Assembly: GCA_036346395.1 (NCBI GenBank)
Contig: CM070604.1
Coordinates: forward strand, 4,821,904 to 4,885,903
Length of the DNA: 64,000 nucleotides
Source: Hsuehochloa calcarea
Lineage: Eukaryota; Streptophyta; Magnoliopsida; Poales; Poaceae
Direction: 5' to 3'
Below, one piece after another: positions 9,588 through 20,600 of this stretch (within the stretch, counting starts at the first letter, position 1; the number at the start of each line of letters is the position of its first letter). Under the pieces are notes generated by a model. That model was not told where the DNA came from. It made no database searches and saw nothing but the letters and a program-made list of their open reading frames with translations. Made by a program: the position numbers and the translations under genes.

Positions 9588-10432
9588 ATGCCGCGTGGTG
9601 ATGGTTCGTCAAGTGGTGCCGCTGCGAGCGGCGGCTTCGGCGACGTGGCGACGGCAAGGCTCCAGTACCCGCAGCTGACAAGGACGAACTACGCGGCATG
9701 GGCGACGAGGATGAAGATACTCATGAGAGCTCATGCGTGTGGGATGCGGTTGATCCCAAGATCTCGTCAAAGGTTGTTGACGAGAAGAATGATTAGATGG
9801 CCTTGGTCACCATCTCTCAGGCCATCAACGACGAGACGTTGATGTGAGTTGCAGAGAAGGACACCGCGCTTGATGTCTGGACGGCGCTGCGCTCCATGCA
9901 TGTGGGCGCCGAGCGCGTCAGGGAGGCGAGGATCCAGTCCCTGCAATCAGAGTTTGATAACATTAAAATGTGTGATGCAGATTCGGTGGATGACTTCGCT
10001 ACGAAGTTCACGATGCTTGTTGGCCAGATCCGAGAACTTGGAGAGACAATGGAAGAGAAGTATGTCGTAAAGAAACTGCTACGAGCTGTTTCCGACAAGT
10101 TCATCAATGTTGCTTCGTCGATGGCGCTATTTGGTGATATCAATCAGATGGCCGTAGAGGAGGCCATTGGATCACTAAAGGCGCACGAGGAGCTTCTCAA
10201 GGGGCGGGGCATGCGGACGGAAGAGCAACTTCTTATGGCAAGAGGATATGACTCGTCGCGAGGACGAGGGCGCGGCCGTGGCCGTGGTGAATGGCGCAAA
10301 GATAAAAGCAAGGTGCGTTGTTTTGATTGTGAGGAGTTTGTGCATTATTCTTATGAGTGTCTAGAGAAAAGAAAGGAGGAGAAAGCGTTTCTTGTTAAAG
10401 CTCACAGTGATGATGAACCAACCCTTCTGTGA
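9588..10432 (+). pseudogene. Copia-type gag pseudogene (DUF4219/UBN2, CCHC)
   Basis: Translation begins at ATG 9588 with a Gly/Ser-rich leader and the DUF4219 stretch (TRTNYAAWATRMKILMRAHA). Near 9738 one base is lost and the gag frame continues in frame 2. In that frame lie two stops: TAG at 9794-9796, where Gln is expected, and TGA at 9845-9847, where Arg is expected. From 9896 the UBN2 domain is clean (MHVGAERVREARIQSLQSEF, EEKYVVKKLLRAVSDKF). It is followed by an RG-rich linker and an intact zinc knuckle, CX2CX4HX4C, read as CFDCEEFVHYSYEC. The ORF ends immediately after EPTLL with two consecutive stops, so it never had a protease extension in this element. Both nonsense changes fit C-to-T deamination. 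Confidence 0.85.
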
Positions 10433-10472
10433 TGATGCATGAGGAATGATGAGTCAAGATTTAAGGGGGAAT

Positions 10473-10951
10473 TGTTAATTATAATCTTGATTTCTTAGTT
10501 AAGTGTATAGGCATGTTAGTTTGGTGATTTGTATTACATGTTTCTTTCAGAGTTCTGTACACGCGCAGTGTGTGTTTTAGTTGTATGCGTTATCTAGTCT
10601 CCAGAGAATGCATGCAGCTGCATGAGTTAGTTGGGCATGCGAGTCTCCTGCGTGAGAACCGCCGGTCATGGGTTAGTGGTTGCATGAGTTAGTTGGGCAC
10701 GCGAGTCTCCTACGTGAGAACCGCCGATCATGGGTTAGTGACGAGAGAGAGAATCGGTCAGGGGAACCGGCTTGAGTTGAGCCTGCACGCTTGTGTGTAA
10801 AGCTCTGTCATGTTCATTTGTTTCAGTTGAGGAGTTGAATAACAGAAGTGTGTTTGTGTTCTTTTACCTCCAGTAGTGTGAAAGTATTTGTCTCTTGAGA
10901 GAGAGAGAAAATATAAGAAAGAGAGTAAGAAATCTCGAGAGATTTCCAACA
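10473..10951 (+). repeat. 3' LTR of gag-only element 2
   Basis: It starts TGTTAATTATAATC directly after the polypurine tract and ends TTTCCAACA. It differs from the 5' LTR by scattered substitutions, so insertion is not very recent. It carries the same 62-bp duplication. Confidence 0.9.
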
Positions 10952-11086
10952 GAGGCTTGATGATTTAGCACACATTTCCTTCTTGTGATTACAGGTTACA
11001 ATTAAGATGAGAAACCAAAATACTAGTCCAGGCTACATACACCCTGCTCTTCCAGTATTGTCAATCAGGCTACACCCACCGGCGGT

Positions 11087-11233
11087 ATGGCGTCGCTGGG
11101 CCGTGTACGTTACTCCAAACCTGCCCTCCCTGCTAACCACGAGCTGGCACGCGATTCTTCTCCGCCTGCCGGACGCGTGGTGGTGCGCGGCTGGATCGCT
11201 TCTCGCGCTCGACGCACGAGCACACTCCGGTGA
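11087..11233 (+). CDS. Possible short first exon of an unknown gene or captured fragment
   Basis: ATG 11087 opens a 48-codon GC-rich frame (starts MASLGRVRYSKPALPANHEL). It overlaps a donor-like CCG|GTGAGC at about 11229, and an acceptor-like 'tcttcttcactgcag' follows at about 11497. No family is recognised, and no downstream exon is convincing. It may be a gene fragment left by transposition. Confidence 0.2.
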   Translation: MASLGRVRYSKPALPANHELARDSSPPAGRVVVRGWIASRARRTSTLR

Positions 11234-11539
11234 GCGGCTATGCGCAACGGGCTACGGCCTCTCGATGTGCCCAGATCTCTGGTCGGGCACTGCCACCACC
11301 GTCGCTCAACGCGCGCGGCCTACCCGCGCTGGCTCCCTTCCCCACAGCGGCCCAGCCAATTTGTCGTCGTCCCCACGGGTGCATGTGGACCATGCAGGTT
11401 TTGTCACCTCGGCAGCTAAGGTCTGTACTCACTCGCCCTCCTTCATTTACAGACCTGGCAGGGAAGTAAATTTACCGTGCTTCTTCTTCACTGCAGGTTT
11501 CTACTCTTTTCTACACTTTTGCAGGCCAGGATAAGCTTA

Positions 11540-12880
11540 ACTAATGCTTCGGATACAATTGGACAAATCGCATGGTTCGAGTGCTGGCCGACCATTTCGT
11601 ACCTTTTGGATCATTTGTGTGGCCAAAACCGGCTTTGTTAGCCTTTTGAATCATGGTTTCACTGGCTTTACAGCTGGTCAGTATCTCTGGTACAAATAAA
11701 TCTTCGATGATGGAAAGCAAGACCAACAATGCAAGAAGTCAAAAGCAAGGTGAACTGACAAACAATGCAAATTTTGGTTTCAGACAGAAGTACAGAACTG
11801 ATCTGCTGCTGCCATTCTCATTCTCTGCATTGCCAGAATTAATAGAACCTTGTTAATTAGTGTTCCAGATTTAATCTACGAAGATGACAATCGCATGAAT
11901 CTTAAGGCTGTAGTTAACAAGTGGTAGTCTGGATCTCATACCTACAAAAAAAAAAGGCAAGAGTTATCACACAAGAACGGCAATCTTTAGTGAACATCAG
12001 GCCCAAGTGTAGACAGTTCACTGCGAAACCCGTGAGGCTCAATAGCCAGCCTCTAATAAGTTTCCCTACACAACTTTGTGCCTATATATGGCTTTATGGG
12101 CCTAGATGCTGCATATGTCTACTTCTTTCTTTTGGAATCAGAACACTTGTAGTACAAAACTGAATCCGTCTCCCCAATGAGATTTGTAATCATCTCTAAT
12201 GCAATCTTGTGCACTTTGCCCACTTTTGGCCACTAGATACGTAATACTTCCAAGCTTCTTTCTTTTCTGAATAACCAGATGATCTGAAGGTGTTATTTAG
12301 GCACACAGATGATTAAACATCAATCCATACATAACGACGCATTTGCGATTACACAAAAATAATAATAATGTCGCTCCTACTTCATTTCGCAAGTCGCAGT
12401 ACACTGTTTGAAGTCGTACGAGTTCTGTTAAAAGGGAAGACAAAGGTCATTGGACAGAACAAGTGCATGCCAGCTGCAGAGACTTTGAACGAAGTAGTAC
12501 TCGACAAAATATCGGTCAGACACATGCACGACCCTCGATGCCCTCTCTCTCTCTCTCTCTCTCTCTGTGTCTGCCGTTGCATCAGCTCAGTTGCAGAAAG
12601 GCTGGCACGCATAGGCCCTTGCAGTTCCACGCTTTCACAGTCTTGCTGAAACTCTGAAACAAACCTTCGTGTTTCGATCGTGGCATGCACGAGACGTACA
12701 ACCAGCTCCAAGTGGCACTCGTCGTCAATAATGGAGCGGGCAGCCAGTAATGCAGTAATGGTAGTGATCAGTGGCGGAAACAGAATTTTACGTGAAAGAT
12801 AAAATAAACTGTATAGTTGATGAAGATAATCAAATAATACCAACGATAATAATTTTAACTACTATAATTATGAATTTACC
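11540..12880. other. Intergenic; (CT)n microsatellite at 12,543-12,567
   Basis: AT-rich sequence without credible genes. The only clear structure is the run of CT dinucleotides. Confidence 0.45.
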
Positions 12881-12904
12881 TCTCTATCCCACAGCAAACC
12901 GTCG

Positions 12905-13237
12905 CCCATATGGAAAAAGAACCATCGCCTCGCTTCTCTTCCCCTCCCCTCCCACCCCACGCCAAACCGCCGCCCCGCGCCTCCCTCGCGCTCGCCCTGA
13001 ATCCTCGCATCGCTCCTGCCCACCTCGTCGCCCAACTCCTCCCCACCGTCGGCTCGCTCCACTCCATTGACTCTCGCCCACCTCTCTTACCGCCTCCGCT
13101 ACCAGCCACGGCGCCCTCTCTCCCTCTTTCCTGCGGCCGACGCCGCCGTCCTCCCTCTTCCCTGTGCCTGATGCCGCCGGTGGTGGTAGAGTTCGAGAGC
13201 GAGGAGGTCACGGCGAGGTGGGGGAACGCCATGAGAG
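12905..13237 (+). other. Pro/Ser-rich GC segment upstream of the ARF-GAP pseudogene
   Basis: An open frame begins at ATG 12910 with low-complexity Pro, Arg and Ser content and runs into the pseudogene in the wrong frame. I see no domain. It could be a 5' UTR or a second captured gene fragment joined to the ARF-GAP piece. Confidence 0.25.
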
Positions 13238-13530
13238 AAGCACCGTGGCCTCAGCGTGCACGTTAGCTTCGTGCGCCGTCACCCTAGACTCGTGGGCGAG
13301 GTGCAGCTCTGCAAGATGGAGGCCAGAGGCAACGACCGCCTCAACGCCTTCCTCACCGCGGGGTGTGCTCAAGGAGACGCCCCACGTCGCCAAGTAAAAC
13401 TCCAACACCGCCGCCGCATCGCCGCGCTCGTCGAAGGCAGGTCGTGGACCGACCTGCCTGTCGTTAAGGATACGCCCGGATCTGGTGCGCTTACGCTCGC
13501 CAGGAAGCCACCCTTTCCCGCCTTCGGTAT
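13238..13530 (+). pseudogene. ARF GTPase-activating protein (AGD6/AGD7-like) pseudogene fragment
   Basis: Pieces of the plant ARF-GAP signature appear in order but alternate between two frames. KHRGLSVHVSFVR (from 13238) is followed by VTLDSW, then QLCKMEARGNDRLNAFL, then RGVLKETPHVAK with a stop in place of the following Tyr. Last come NSNTAAA and LVEGRSWTDLPVVKDTPGSG. In intact family members these are continuous and describe the ARF-GAP domain after its zinc finger plus the 'EGRPWRDPPVVKE' tail. The CX2CX16CX2C zinc finger and everything upstream are missing, and no introns interrupt the pieces. At least four frameshifts plus one nonsense codon mean it is dead. It is probably a retrocopy or transposon-captured fragment. 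Confidence 0.75.
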
Positions 13531-14906
13531 GAGCAGTTGTTAGTCTAACCTTGTTAGGCTCAGTTAGCTATCTATTATTGCTTCAAAATACTTGCTTTGC
13601 TAACCAAGATAATCACCATGATGTACATAATTCCTGCATTGTGCAGAGAGCCCCCAACATGAACTCAGTCACTAGAAGCCTGGAACTATCAAAATTTGAG
13701 GGATTATGGTAACCTCTTTCTCATCTCTCAGCGGTTCCTCACGATACGGATGATTGAACCCTCCTAGGTCCCCATCACTCTTCACCTTCATGGCTTCATC
13801 CATATCTTTTATTTACCTAATTTTTGCGTTTTATTCAAAAGCGTTAGTTAGTTTTGCAAAATCGTAAGTACTAGATAACTTTTTTTTTCTTGTGAGAGGT
13901 TTGTTCATTGAAGAAAATTTTATTGCCTGAGTAAAAATTTTGGTGATCATGTTGATGCCTAAGCTCAGGCCAGAGAGTGGAGAATATGGGCTGTTTTAAA
14001 ACTTTTAGTGTCCCGTATAAAATGTGAAGTTCAATTTTTTATAACTAAGGTGTGCAACACATACCAGAACTTCATCATCTTTGTGCTTATTGTCAGTTTA
14101 TATACAAAGTAACCGTTCGTTCATTTTGGGTAGTAGTAGTAGCAGGTGTTGTAATAGTTGGAGCTAATATTTTTATTTATTCGTATGTGAAAGAAAATAG
14201 ATATTTATTATTCGGTTTAGGACTCTGTATGTTAATATGTATCACTGTTTTTTAGAGTTTGTTGCAATGTAAGAGCATCCTACGAGTATTTCTTTTAAAT
14301 ATATAGGTACAAATTTACCGAAACATGAATGCTCCCTCCCTCCGCCCCGGCAGTGGCAAGCTTTTGGCCGTGGAGTTTGGCACATGCAGTCCACTACGCG
14401 CGCGTGCAGGTGCTCACGTGCGGCGAAGCGTCGCGCGCCGGGCCTGAAGCAGGCAAGTCAAGGAGTAGCAGTCGCTGATCTGATCGATCAGGCGCGCGCA
14501 CTTGCGTTCATTCACCCACACGTGTGCTATAGCTCAAAAAGTTATCAATGGCGACAGAGGAAAGAAACGATCGAGAGAAGACACAAGAAAGCAGAGACCG
14601 GTCAGGCCGAGTGCCAATTCAGTCATGCATGCATTCATGGGCGTCAGGGCGTGATTTAATTAATTTTCAGGTCTCTCCCGAGCTACAAGGCGAACAATTC
14701 AATGCATGCAAAATCATGTTTAATTCAATTAGTTCATTCAAAAAATAATGTTTATTTCAATGAATGAAACGGTCAACGGATTAACTGTTGCGTGTGGTAC
14801 CGGTTGCTCACTCCATCCTGCTATATCTGTTCATAATTGAGGAAATCTAAATTATAGTTATTGTGTATTTTTACTCTCTATCCTTACTTAAATACTTTGA
14901 AAGATA
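13531..14906. other. Intergenic, nothing recognised
   Basis: AT-rich. A 67-codon hydrophobic frame near 14,052 has no ATG and no known domain. No transposon ends seen. Confidence 0.4.
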
Positions 14907-14935
14907 TTAAGTGAGTGTGTTATGTCATTCAATAG

Positions 14936-15005
<70 letters not shown>
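14907..15005. repeat. 38-bp flank copy A plus (TA)n microsatellite
   Basis: The 38-bp phrase starting TTAAGTGAGTGTGTTATGTC at 14907 is repeated at 15,417 with one mismatch. A TA run (about 14,945-15,005) follows it here, and another TA run follows the second copy. Confidence 0.8.
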
Positions 15006-15009
<4 letters not shown>

Positions 15010-15363
15010 ATAGTTTGGTACTCACAGAGTATGTACTCCGCCTCTCATATACCACTTAAATCGTATGATAATACCTCTTTATCTATTTAAGTATACTCCA
15101 ATGATGGTTATAAGATACTCCAAAGTGAGTTCTATGAAAAAATCATTAAAGTCCACCTTTATAGCTAAATTTGTGTATATACTTCCTTTATGTATGAAAA
15201 AGGTATATAGCAAAATAAAGGACTCAATGAAAATTTTCAATCAAATCGCATTGGAGTATCTTATAATTGATATTTAAGTATCTTGAAAATGATAAAGAAG
15301 TATAATATATTTATTTAAGTGGTATATTCAGCGGAGTATGTACTCCTGTGAGTACTAACAAGG

Positions 15364-15366
<3 letters not shown>
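15006..15366. mobile_element. Micron-like MITE embedded in (TA)n, copy 1
   Basis: This is a 361-bp element with (TA)n on both sides. Its ends are inverted repeats of about 45 bp or more: the left arm has GGTACTCACAGAGTATG and then ATACCACTTAAAT, and the right arm reads the same on the other strand. No coding capacity. The arrangement is that of the rice Micron family, which targets TA microsatellites. Family identity is inferred from structure, not from a sequence match. A 5'-truncated relative lies at 22,454-22,747. Confidence 0.65.
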
Positions 15367-15420
<54 letters not shown>

Positions 15421-15473
15421 GTGAGTGTGTTATGTCATTTAATAGGTGTGTGTATATATATATATATATATAT
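15367..15473. repeat. (TA)n, 38-bp flank copy B, (TA)n
   Basis: TA run 15,367-15,416, the second 38-bp copy 15,417-15,454, and a shorter TA run to 15,473, which separates two different MITE-like elements. Confidence 0.8.
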
Positions 15474-15747
15474 GGAACGTATCTGGTGCTAATGAGCAAT
15501 TCAGTGCTAAGGTGCTAATACCAATCTTGACCGTTAGATCTGAATTGAACAACCAAGATTAATGCATGCTCCCACCTCTAAACCATTTAATCACTTTGCA
15601 TGCTCTCACTTTCAATGCACCTTAATTAATGCGTCTTCATTAAACACTATGCATGCTTCAAACTCCAACGATCAAGATCCAGATCCAACGGTCAAGATTG
15701 ATATTAGCACTTTACCACTGAATTACTCATTAGCACTAGATATGTTC
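15474..15747. mobile_element. Second, unrelated inverted-repeat element embedded in (TA)n
   Basis: A 274-bp element. Its left end (GAACGTATCTGGTGCTAATG) and the reverse complement of its right end (GAACATATCTAGTGCTAATG) stay aligned for about 70 bp with few mismatches. Both ends abut (TA)n. It encodes nothing and shares no sequence with the element at 15,006. Confidence 0.7.
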
Positions 15748-15799
15748 TATATATATATATATATATATGATTATTTTTCCATTAACTATTTCTTAGATT

Positions 15800-17400
15800 A
15801 GTGTTTTCTTGGCTTATATCGTATTGTTTGATGTGGACAAATATTACGAAAACAAAGAGAGTAGTGCATATGATTAATGGCGGATCCAGAGCGAAAATGA
15901 CAGGGGTTCCTGAGGCAAGATGTATCACGTTCGGCTGGGCTGTGATTTGGGGTGTCTTCTCAAGTTGGGTTTAGGGTGTCCATACTGTATATACATGGTT
16001 ATATCCAAAGAAAAATAATTTTTGGCCCTAGTGCCATGTGCACTCTGCTAGAATACTCTAGATCCGCCCCTGTATATGATGTATTATTACGAAATTCCTG
16101 TAAAATTCTTATGGGAAATCCTCAAACTTGCCTTAAGAGTAGCTAGTGTATTGCAACACGCTTACGGCTACGATGATCACCGACGTTTCATGTACATGCA
16201 CTCGTGTTTTATTGAACCGTAAGTGCGCATTAGTTAGTGGTGCAACACACGTTTTTTTTCCCTTTTATTGCAATCGATCAAAAATAGCGGTCTTACTCAA
16301 GTAAGTACACGTATCTTGTCATGTGACAGTAAGTGCATTATTTAGTGGTGTAATACACGATTTTTTTTTTGCAAGCGATAAAAATACCAATTTTTGCTCA
16401 AGTAAATCTTGTCATGTGTAAAGTGTTTGCCAATGTGACATTCCGTCTTCACGTACAGCCCATTTAGGTAGGGATACGTAGCAATATGCCCCCAAATTAG
16501 TAACAATGGATGCTTTCCAAATATACTGTACCCTTTTATGCTAAATGCCCAGATTAAAAAGGTATTAATGCGTATTTAATAGTCATGGGGAGGTAATATA
16601 TAGGTCACCATATTCAATCTAATCCTTTGATCAAATAAGATGGAAGGTCCAAAATAGTTTGGGTGTGCCTTAAAAAACCCAGATGATCATAGCATGAAGT
16701 ACGTACAGTACTGTACATGCAGTTGGGACCCATACGTACGTACGTACAGGCCGACAACACAGTAATAACCTGCTTCGTCTTCGTCTAAAACCCTTGTACA
16801 GTGTGAGCTATAACTATTAGTTTCGGCAATGGCGTCAGTGCAGCCTGCAGTGTCATCGATCGTCGGGTACCATTTCTCCCGGGCCATGCGGCGCAACAGT
16901 GCAACTAGCTGGCCAGCTAGCCAGTCCCGATCAAGAAAGAAATCGAAGAAATGAAGCAAGCTAGGCACGTCCAATAGGTCGGTCAGGGAGAAACACAAGC
17001 GAGCATCAAGGCCGGCCGAGAGCATGCACAGCACACTGCACTTTGCTCTTTGATGGATCGACCGACACGCCCTGCGAAAGCTAACTTGTTGGGCTAATTA
17101 ACCACTGCCTACACATATATACCACGCCACTGTGTAACCTGACCTAGAGAACAGGATGCAACGTAGTACAGGGACATTTCATGGCATATATGTCCGTATG
17201 ATCCATTGCATACTATAGCTAACTAGTTAGTGGCGAAAAAAAGCTCTTTAATTAGGCTCGTTGACCACGTTTAAAATTATTCTAGTTACTTTTGTTAATT
17301 GTCTAAACATTGTAATTAATTCATTTTGATTGAACTTGGATTTCGGTCAGACTCAGCTCGGCTCGTTAGCTCGATTCTAAAAATACTTTCAAATTATTGG
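15800..17400. other. Intergenic, no gene recognised
   Basis: A minus-strand frame of 115 codons (16,687-17,034) starts with a GC-richer stretch (MLCMLSAGLDARLCFSLTDL) but has no known domain and no clear promoter, so I do not call it. The rest is AT-rich with several CGTACGTA-type palindromes near 16,735. Confidence 0.35.
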
Positions 17401-17427
17401 GGGGAGGTCCCCGTGCTACCTCGAGCC

Positions 17428-17650
17428 GATGATAATGTTGGCGAGCCATAACACATCGGGGGATCCAACCGGACAAGATCCGAGGACCAATCTTGGCGAG
17501 ACGTAACACATCGGGGATCCAACCGGATATGGTCCGAGGACCAACCTCAGTGAGACATCACACTTCGGGGGGATCCAACCCAGACGAAGAATGGGGACCA
17601 ACCTTAGGGAGGTGTGACACGTCGGTGAATCCACCCAGACCCAATCCGGG
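17428..17650 (+). repeat. Four-unit minisatellite, about 55 bp per unit
   Basis: Each unit runs 'gag-c-taacacatcgggggatccaacc ... gaggaccaa'. The first two units are nearly identical and the third and fourth diverge. One minus-strand frame stays open through all four, giving a Cys/Pro/Gly-rich repetitive peptide that is probably fortuitous. Confidence 0.7.
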
Positions 17651-17699
17651 TAGCCACACGTAGAGATCCCATCGACACCCACGTAGAGTGAAGGCTGAC

Positions 17700-18640
17700 G
17701 ATGTCATCTATCTCGAATATGATAGGACTCACTTGACGCGATGGACGAAAGCATCTCCGGGGCAAGCTAAATCCCTAGAGCAATAATGCAACTTCAAGAA
17801 TCTTTCTCCACTCTATAATTATGACCCCTTTGTAAAAGGCAGGACACATATGCAACATATCGTCATGGCTTATTGTATTTGACTCTTATTGGGGCCTTAT
17901 TTGGACCTTAACTGTCGACGCATTCGATCGATGGTACCGTAAATTTATTGTCCGATCTTGTAAAGCCGATACAAACTGTAAATAAAACGATGTTAACATC
18001 GATAAGACAAAGAAAAAGAACTCTCTACTGGTAGAGGCGACGCCGGCTGGGCTGTTCATTGTAGAAGCCCACAGCAGCACACGTACTGGACGGGGCTTTG
18101 CCTTGTCGAACAAATACGTTAGCCCCTGCGGTGTTTGTTCGCTTGCGCCGGTGACGCGACGTCTCCATGCCCCACGCATCAATGCGTCGCGTGAGTGCAT
18201 GACCCTCTCTCTCCCAACCAAAAGTAAAGATGTAAAGGTCAGCTAGAAAAATCACGGAGGGAGAGAGAGAGGGAGGTGAGCAGGGTGAAAGAGGGAGAGA
18301 GAGAGGGCAGCTGGTGAAAAGACTGGTGAGGTGACGACTTTTCCTATGGAAACAATCAACCGCCCTCTCACACACACTCTCTCTCTGTCCCTGTCTGCCA
18401 TCACGCCCACGAGGTGGATGCTACGTTCTGGGTCCCATGGCATCCGGCCCCTCTCGTCTCCCTAGCTAGCTGCCTTATGCTTGTCCTCCAACGTTTTTCT
18501 CTCGATGAGGATTAATCTTACATTATCATTGTACGGTTAAAAATGGCAAAGTCAGATTTTCGAACTTTGATTCGTATCAGGATTTGTGCTCCGACAGCGT
18601 CTAGGGTTTAAGGATTCATCGGGCCTCGAGTATAGATTAT
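17700..18640. other. Non-coding; purine-rich tract at 18,255-18,310
   Basis: Contains GGGAGAGAGAG-type runs. Overlapping minus-strand frames (17,886-18,443) are low-complexity Ser/Pro/Leu and not supported as a gene. Confidence 0.35.
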
Positions 18641-18694
18641 TTCGTTGGGGTGCTATGTTCAGTGGTATCGCTGGATGCAAGGATCGTATACCAA

Positions 18695-19150
18695 TAGAAT
18701 ATTAGTATTTTCAAAATGAATACGGATAAATATTGTAACGAATATGAATACGAATTGAATATCTACTCAATAGAATATTGGTCTTTTCGTATTCGTATGC
18801 ATATTCATATTTCCAAAATGAATACGAATCAAATATTGTAACGAATATGAATACGAATTGAATATCTACTCAATTCGATCAGATTCGGATATCCCCATAA
18901 CTTACGTAATTGCAAGATATTTATAACATTTTATCCTTGTACATAGCACACCTAATCATTCTAATTTATCTATTTCACCTAAAAACATGAATTAATATTA
19001 AACTAAAAATACACATTCAACTAATTAGTCATACTGCAATAAAAAAATATATATACTATTTTATCGAATTCGAATACGAATATGAATAGTTCGGATAAAA
19101 TAACATTTCGGATGGAAAATGTCCATACCATATTCGTATCCATATTTTTT
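18695..19150. repeat. GAATACGAAT-rich repeat with a tandem duplication
   Basis: A segment of about 65 bp, ending 'gaattgaatatctactcaat', occurs at 18,705-18,770 and again at 18,811-18,875. The motif GAATACGAATATGAA continues to about 19,140. Such motif clusters resemble subterminal regions of hAT-type elements, but I cannot find the ends, so the class is not assigned. Confidence 0.45.
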
Positions 19151-19319
19151 ATGCGAAGGGCAAGAGAAAGCCCATGCGGTCAGCATGGAGAAAGAAGGCC
19201 TCTGCGCTGGAAGAGCAAAAGGGGAGAAGCCCAAGAATCCAAAACCCAAGTTTTTTATAATATTTCCAAGTCCAATTCGGACCTCCCACAAGTCCAACCG
19301 AATTAATACTCGAAATTAA

Positions 19320-19960
19320 CTCAGAACTCAACTCAGATTCGGTTCGGGACAGGCCACATGGCCCGTAATAAAAAGACCATAACTTTCACAAACGGAGTCC
19401 GATTCGGGTATTTAAGTACTTGATTGAAAGCTTATCCCGGTACCTTTCCAACGAATATGGCCCTGCGTCCAAATTCATTCAAAACACATTGTAATGCTTG
19501 TGTCGATAGACCAACTACTACGAATTCAGATAGAGTTAGGGTTCGACTTCACTTCTTGTGGCCGCCTCCTCTCCTACAATATGTACTATGTGCACACCGC
19601 TTTTTGGGTTTTTAGGTTTTGGTTAGAGTGTTTTCCCATTGTGTGTGAAACCGTTCGTCGTGCTTGTGTCGATAGACCAACTGCTACGAATTCAGAACCT
19701 CATCGTGTGCTTCAATATTATTTGCAATATTTCAGATTGCTCTTTTGTCTTGTTCTTTGGTTGCATGCAGGAATAGAACCTCTTTTTCAAATCAACCGCG
19801 TTCTTAGCACGACTGATAACGATTCCAGAGTGTGGTTTAGTGAATGCTTGGTGTTCTGGTCATGATCGGTTAGAAGCCTGCATCGTCAAAGTCTTTCTCC
19901 TCAAACTTGAAGTTTGCAACCTATCGGAAGATCGAGACAACAACTCTCATTGAGGGTTTG
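19320..19960 (+). repeat. Gypsy LTR/leader fragment
   Basis: Phrases such as 'gaaagcttatcccggtacctttccaacg', 'caatatttcagattgctctt' and 'cctatcggaagatcgaga' correspond in order to parts of the LTR at 24,944-25,410. This is therefore a diverged relative, without its own primer site or coding region. Confidence 0.45.
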
Positions 19961-20349
19961 AACTCAAGACCTCCTTCTTCAAAGCTTAGAAACTTAGCAC
20001 TAGGCTGCATGCACACATGTGTTAGACATGGTTTCAAAATTCTTTTATATTGGGAAAAATTCATCCAAAACCGATTTTTGGGTTTGGATTTCTATCGGGG
20101 TGGCCAGTAAGATCGGTGAACCGATTTTTTAAACCGTGGTTAGGGCTAGGGTGTGGAGGATGGATGATTATATATATGGAGGGGATCGAAGGGAGAGGAG
20201 ATCCACAAGATATTAATCCAATGGTCGTAAAATCTGACTATTTTGTCTTTTGAAAAAATTTGATTGATGTATATACAATATGTATTAATAGATGAATCAA
20301 AGCATGTGACACACAATTGAAAAAGTTGATTGATGTATGTACAATATGT

Positions 20350-20600
20350 ATTAATAGTGTCTGTAGTCGATTATGCCCACATGTCTGTAGGCTTTGTTGA
20401 CCATATGGTGGTTGTAGTTGACCTAGTCGTAGTAAAGTTTACGACCATGAAGTAGTCATAGTAAGGCATATGATCATGAGGTAGTTGTAGGAAATCTTAT
20501 GACTACTAGGTGGTCTTAAAAGTACTTATGACCATATAGGGTGGTCGTAAAATGGTTTACAACCACTCAGCTAAGTTTCCCCCCTTATTAATGATAAGGG
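20350..20600. repeat. GTGGTCGTA-type repeats, gypsy-associated
   Basis: Variants of 'ggtggtcgtaa' and 'gaccatga-gtagt' recur about eight times. The same vocabulary on the opposite strand is seen at 51,950-52,030. Probably untranslated sequence of the gypsy/Transposase_28-type element family. Confidence 0.4.

Larger units (their letters stand above)
9090..10951 (+). mobile_element. Gag-only (TR-GAG-like) Ty1-copia retrotransposon, element 2
   Basis: The element is structurally complete. It has LTRs at 9090-9567 and 10473-10951 (TGTTA...CAACA), a perfect Met-tRNA primer site TGGTATCAGAGC at 9570-9581, and a polypurine tract AAGGGGGAAT at 10463-10472. The flanking 5-mers are GAGAC (9085-9089) and GAGGC (10952-10956), a target duplication with one mismatch. 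The interior (about 0.9 kb) has only a gag reading frame. LTR sequence and gag differ clearly from element 1, so it is a separate family with the same reduced layout. Confidence 0.9.

Noticed and set aside
16687..17034. A 115-codon minus-strand frame
   Set aside because: The first half looks gene-like in composition, but there is no domain, promoter or splice support. Left as unassigned.
17886..18443. Minus-strand frames of 111 and 116 codons
   Set aside because: Ser/Leu/Pro low complexity over a GA-rich tract; no start context or domain.
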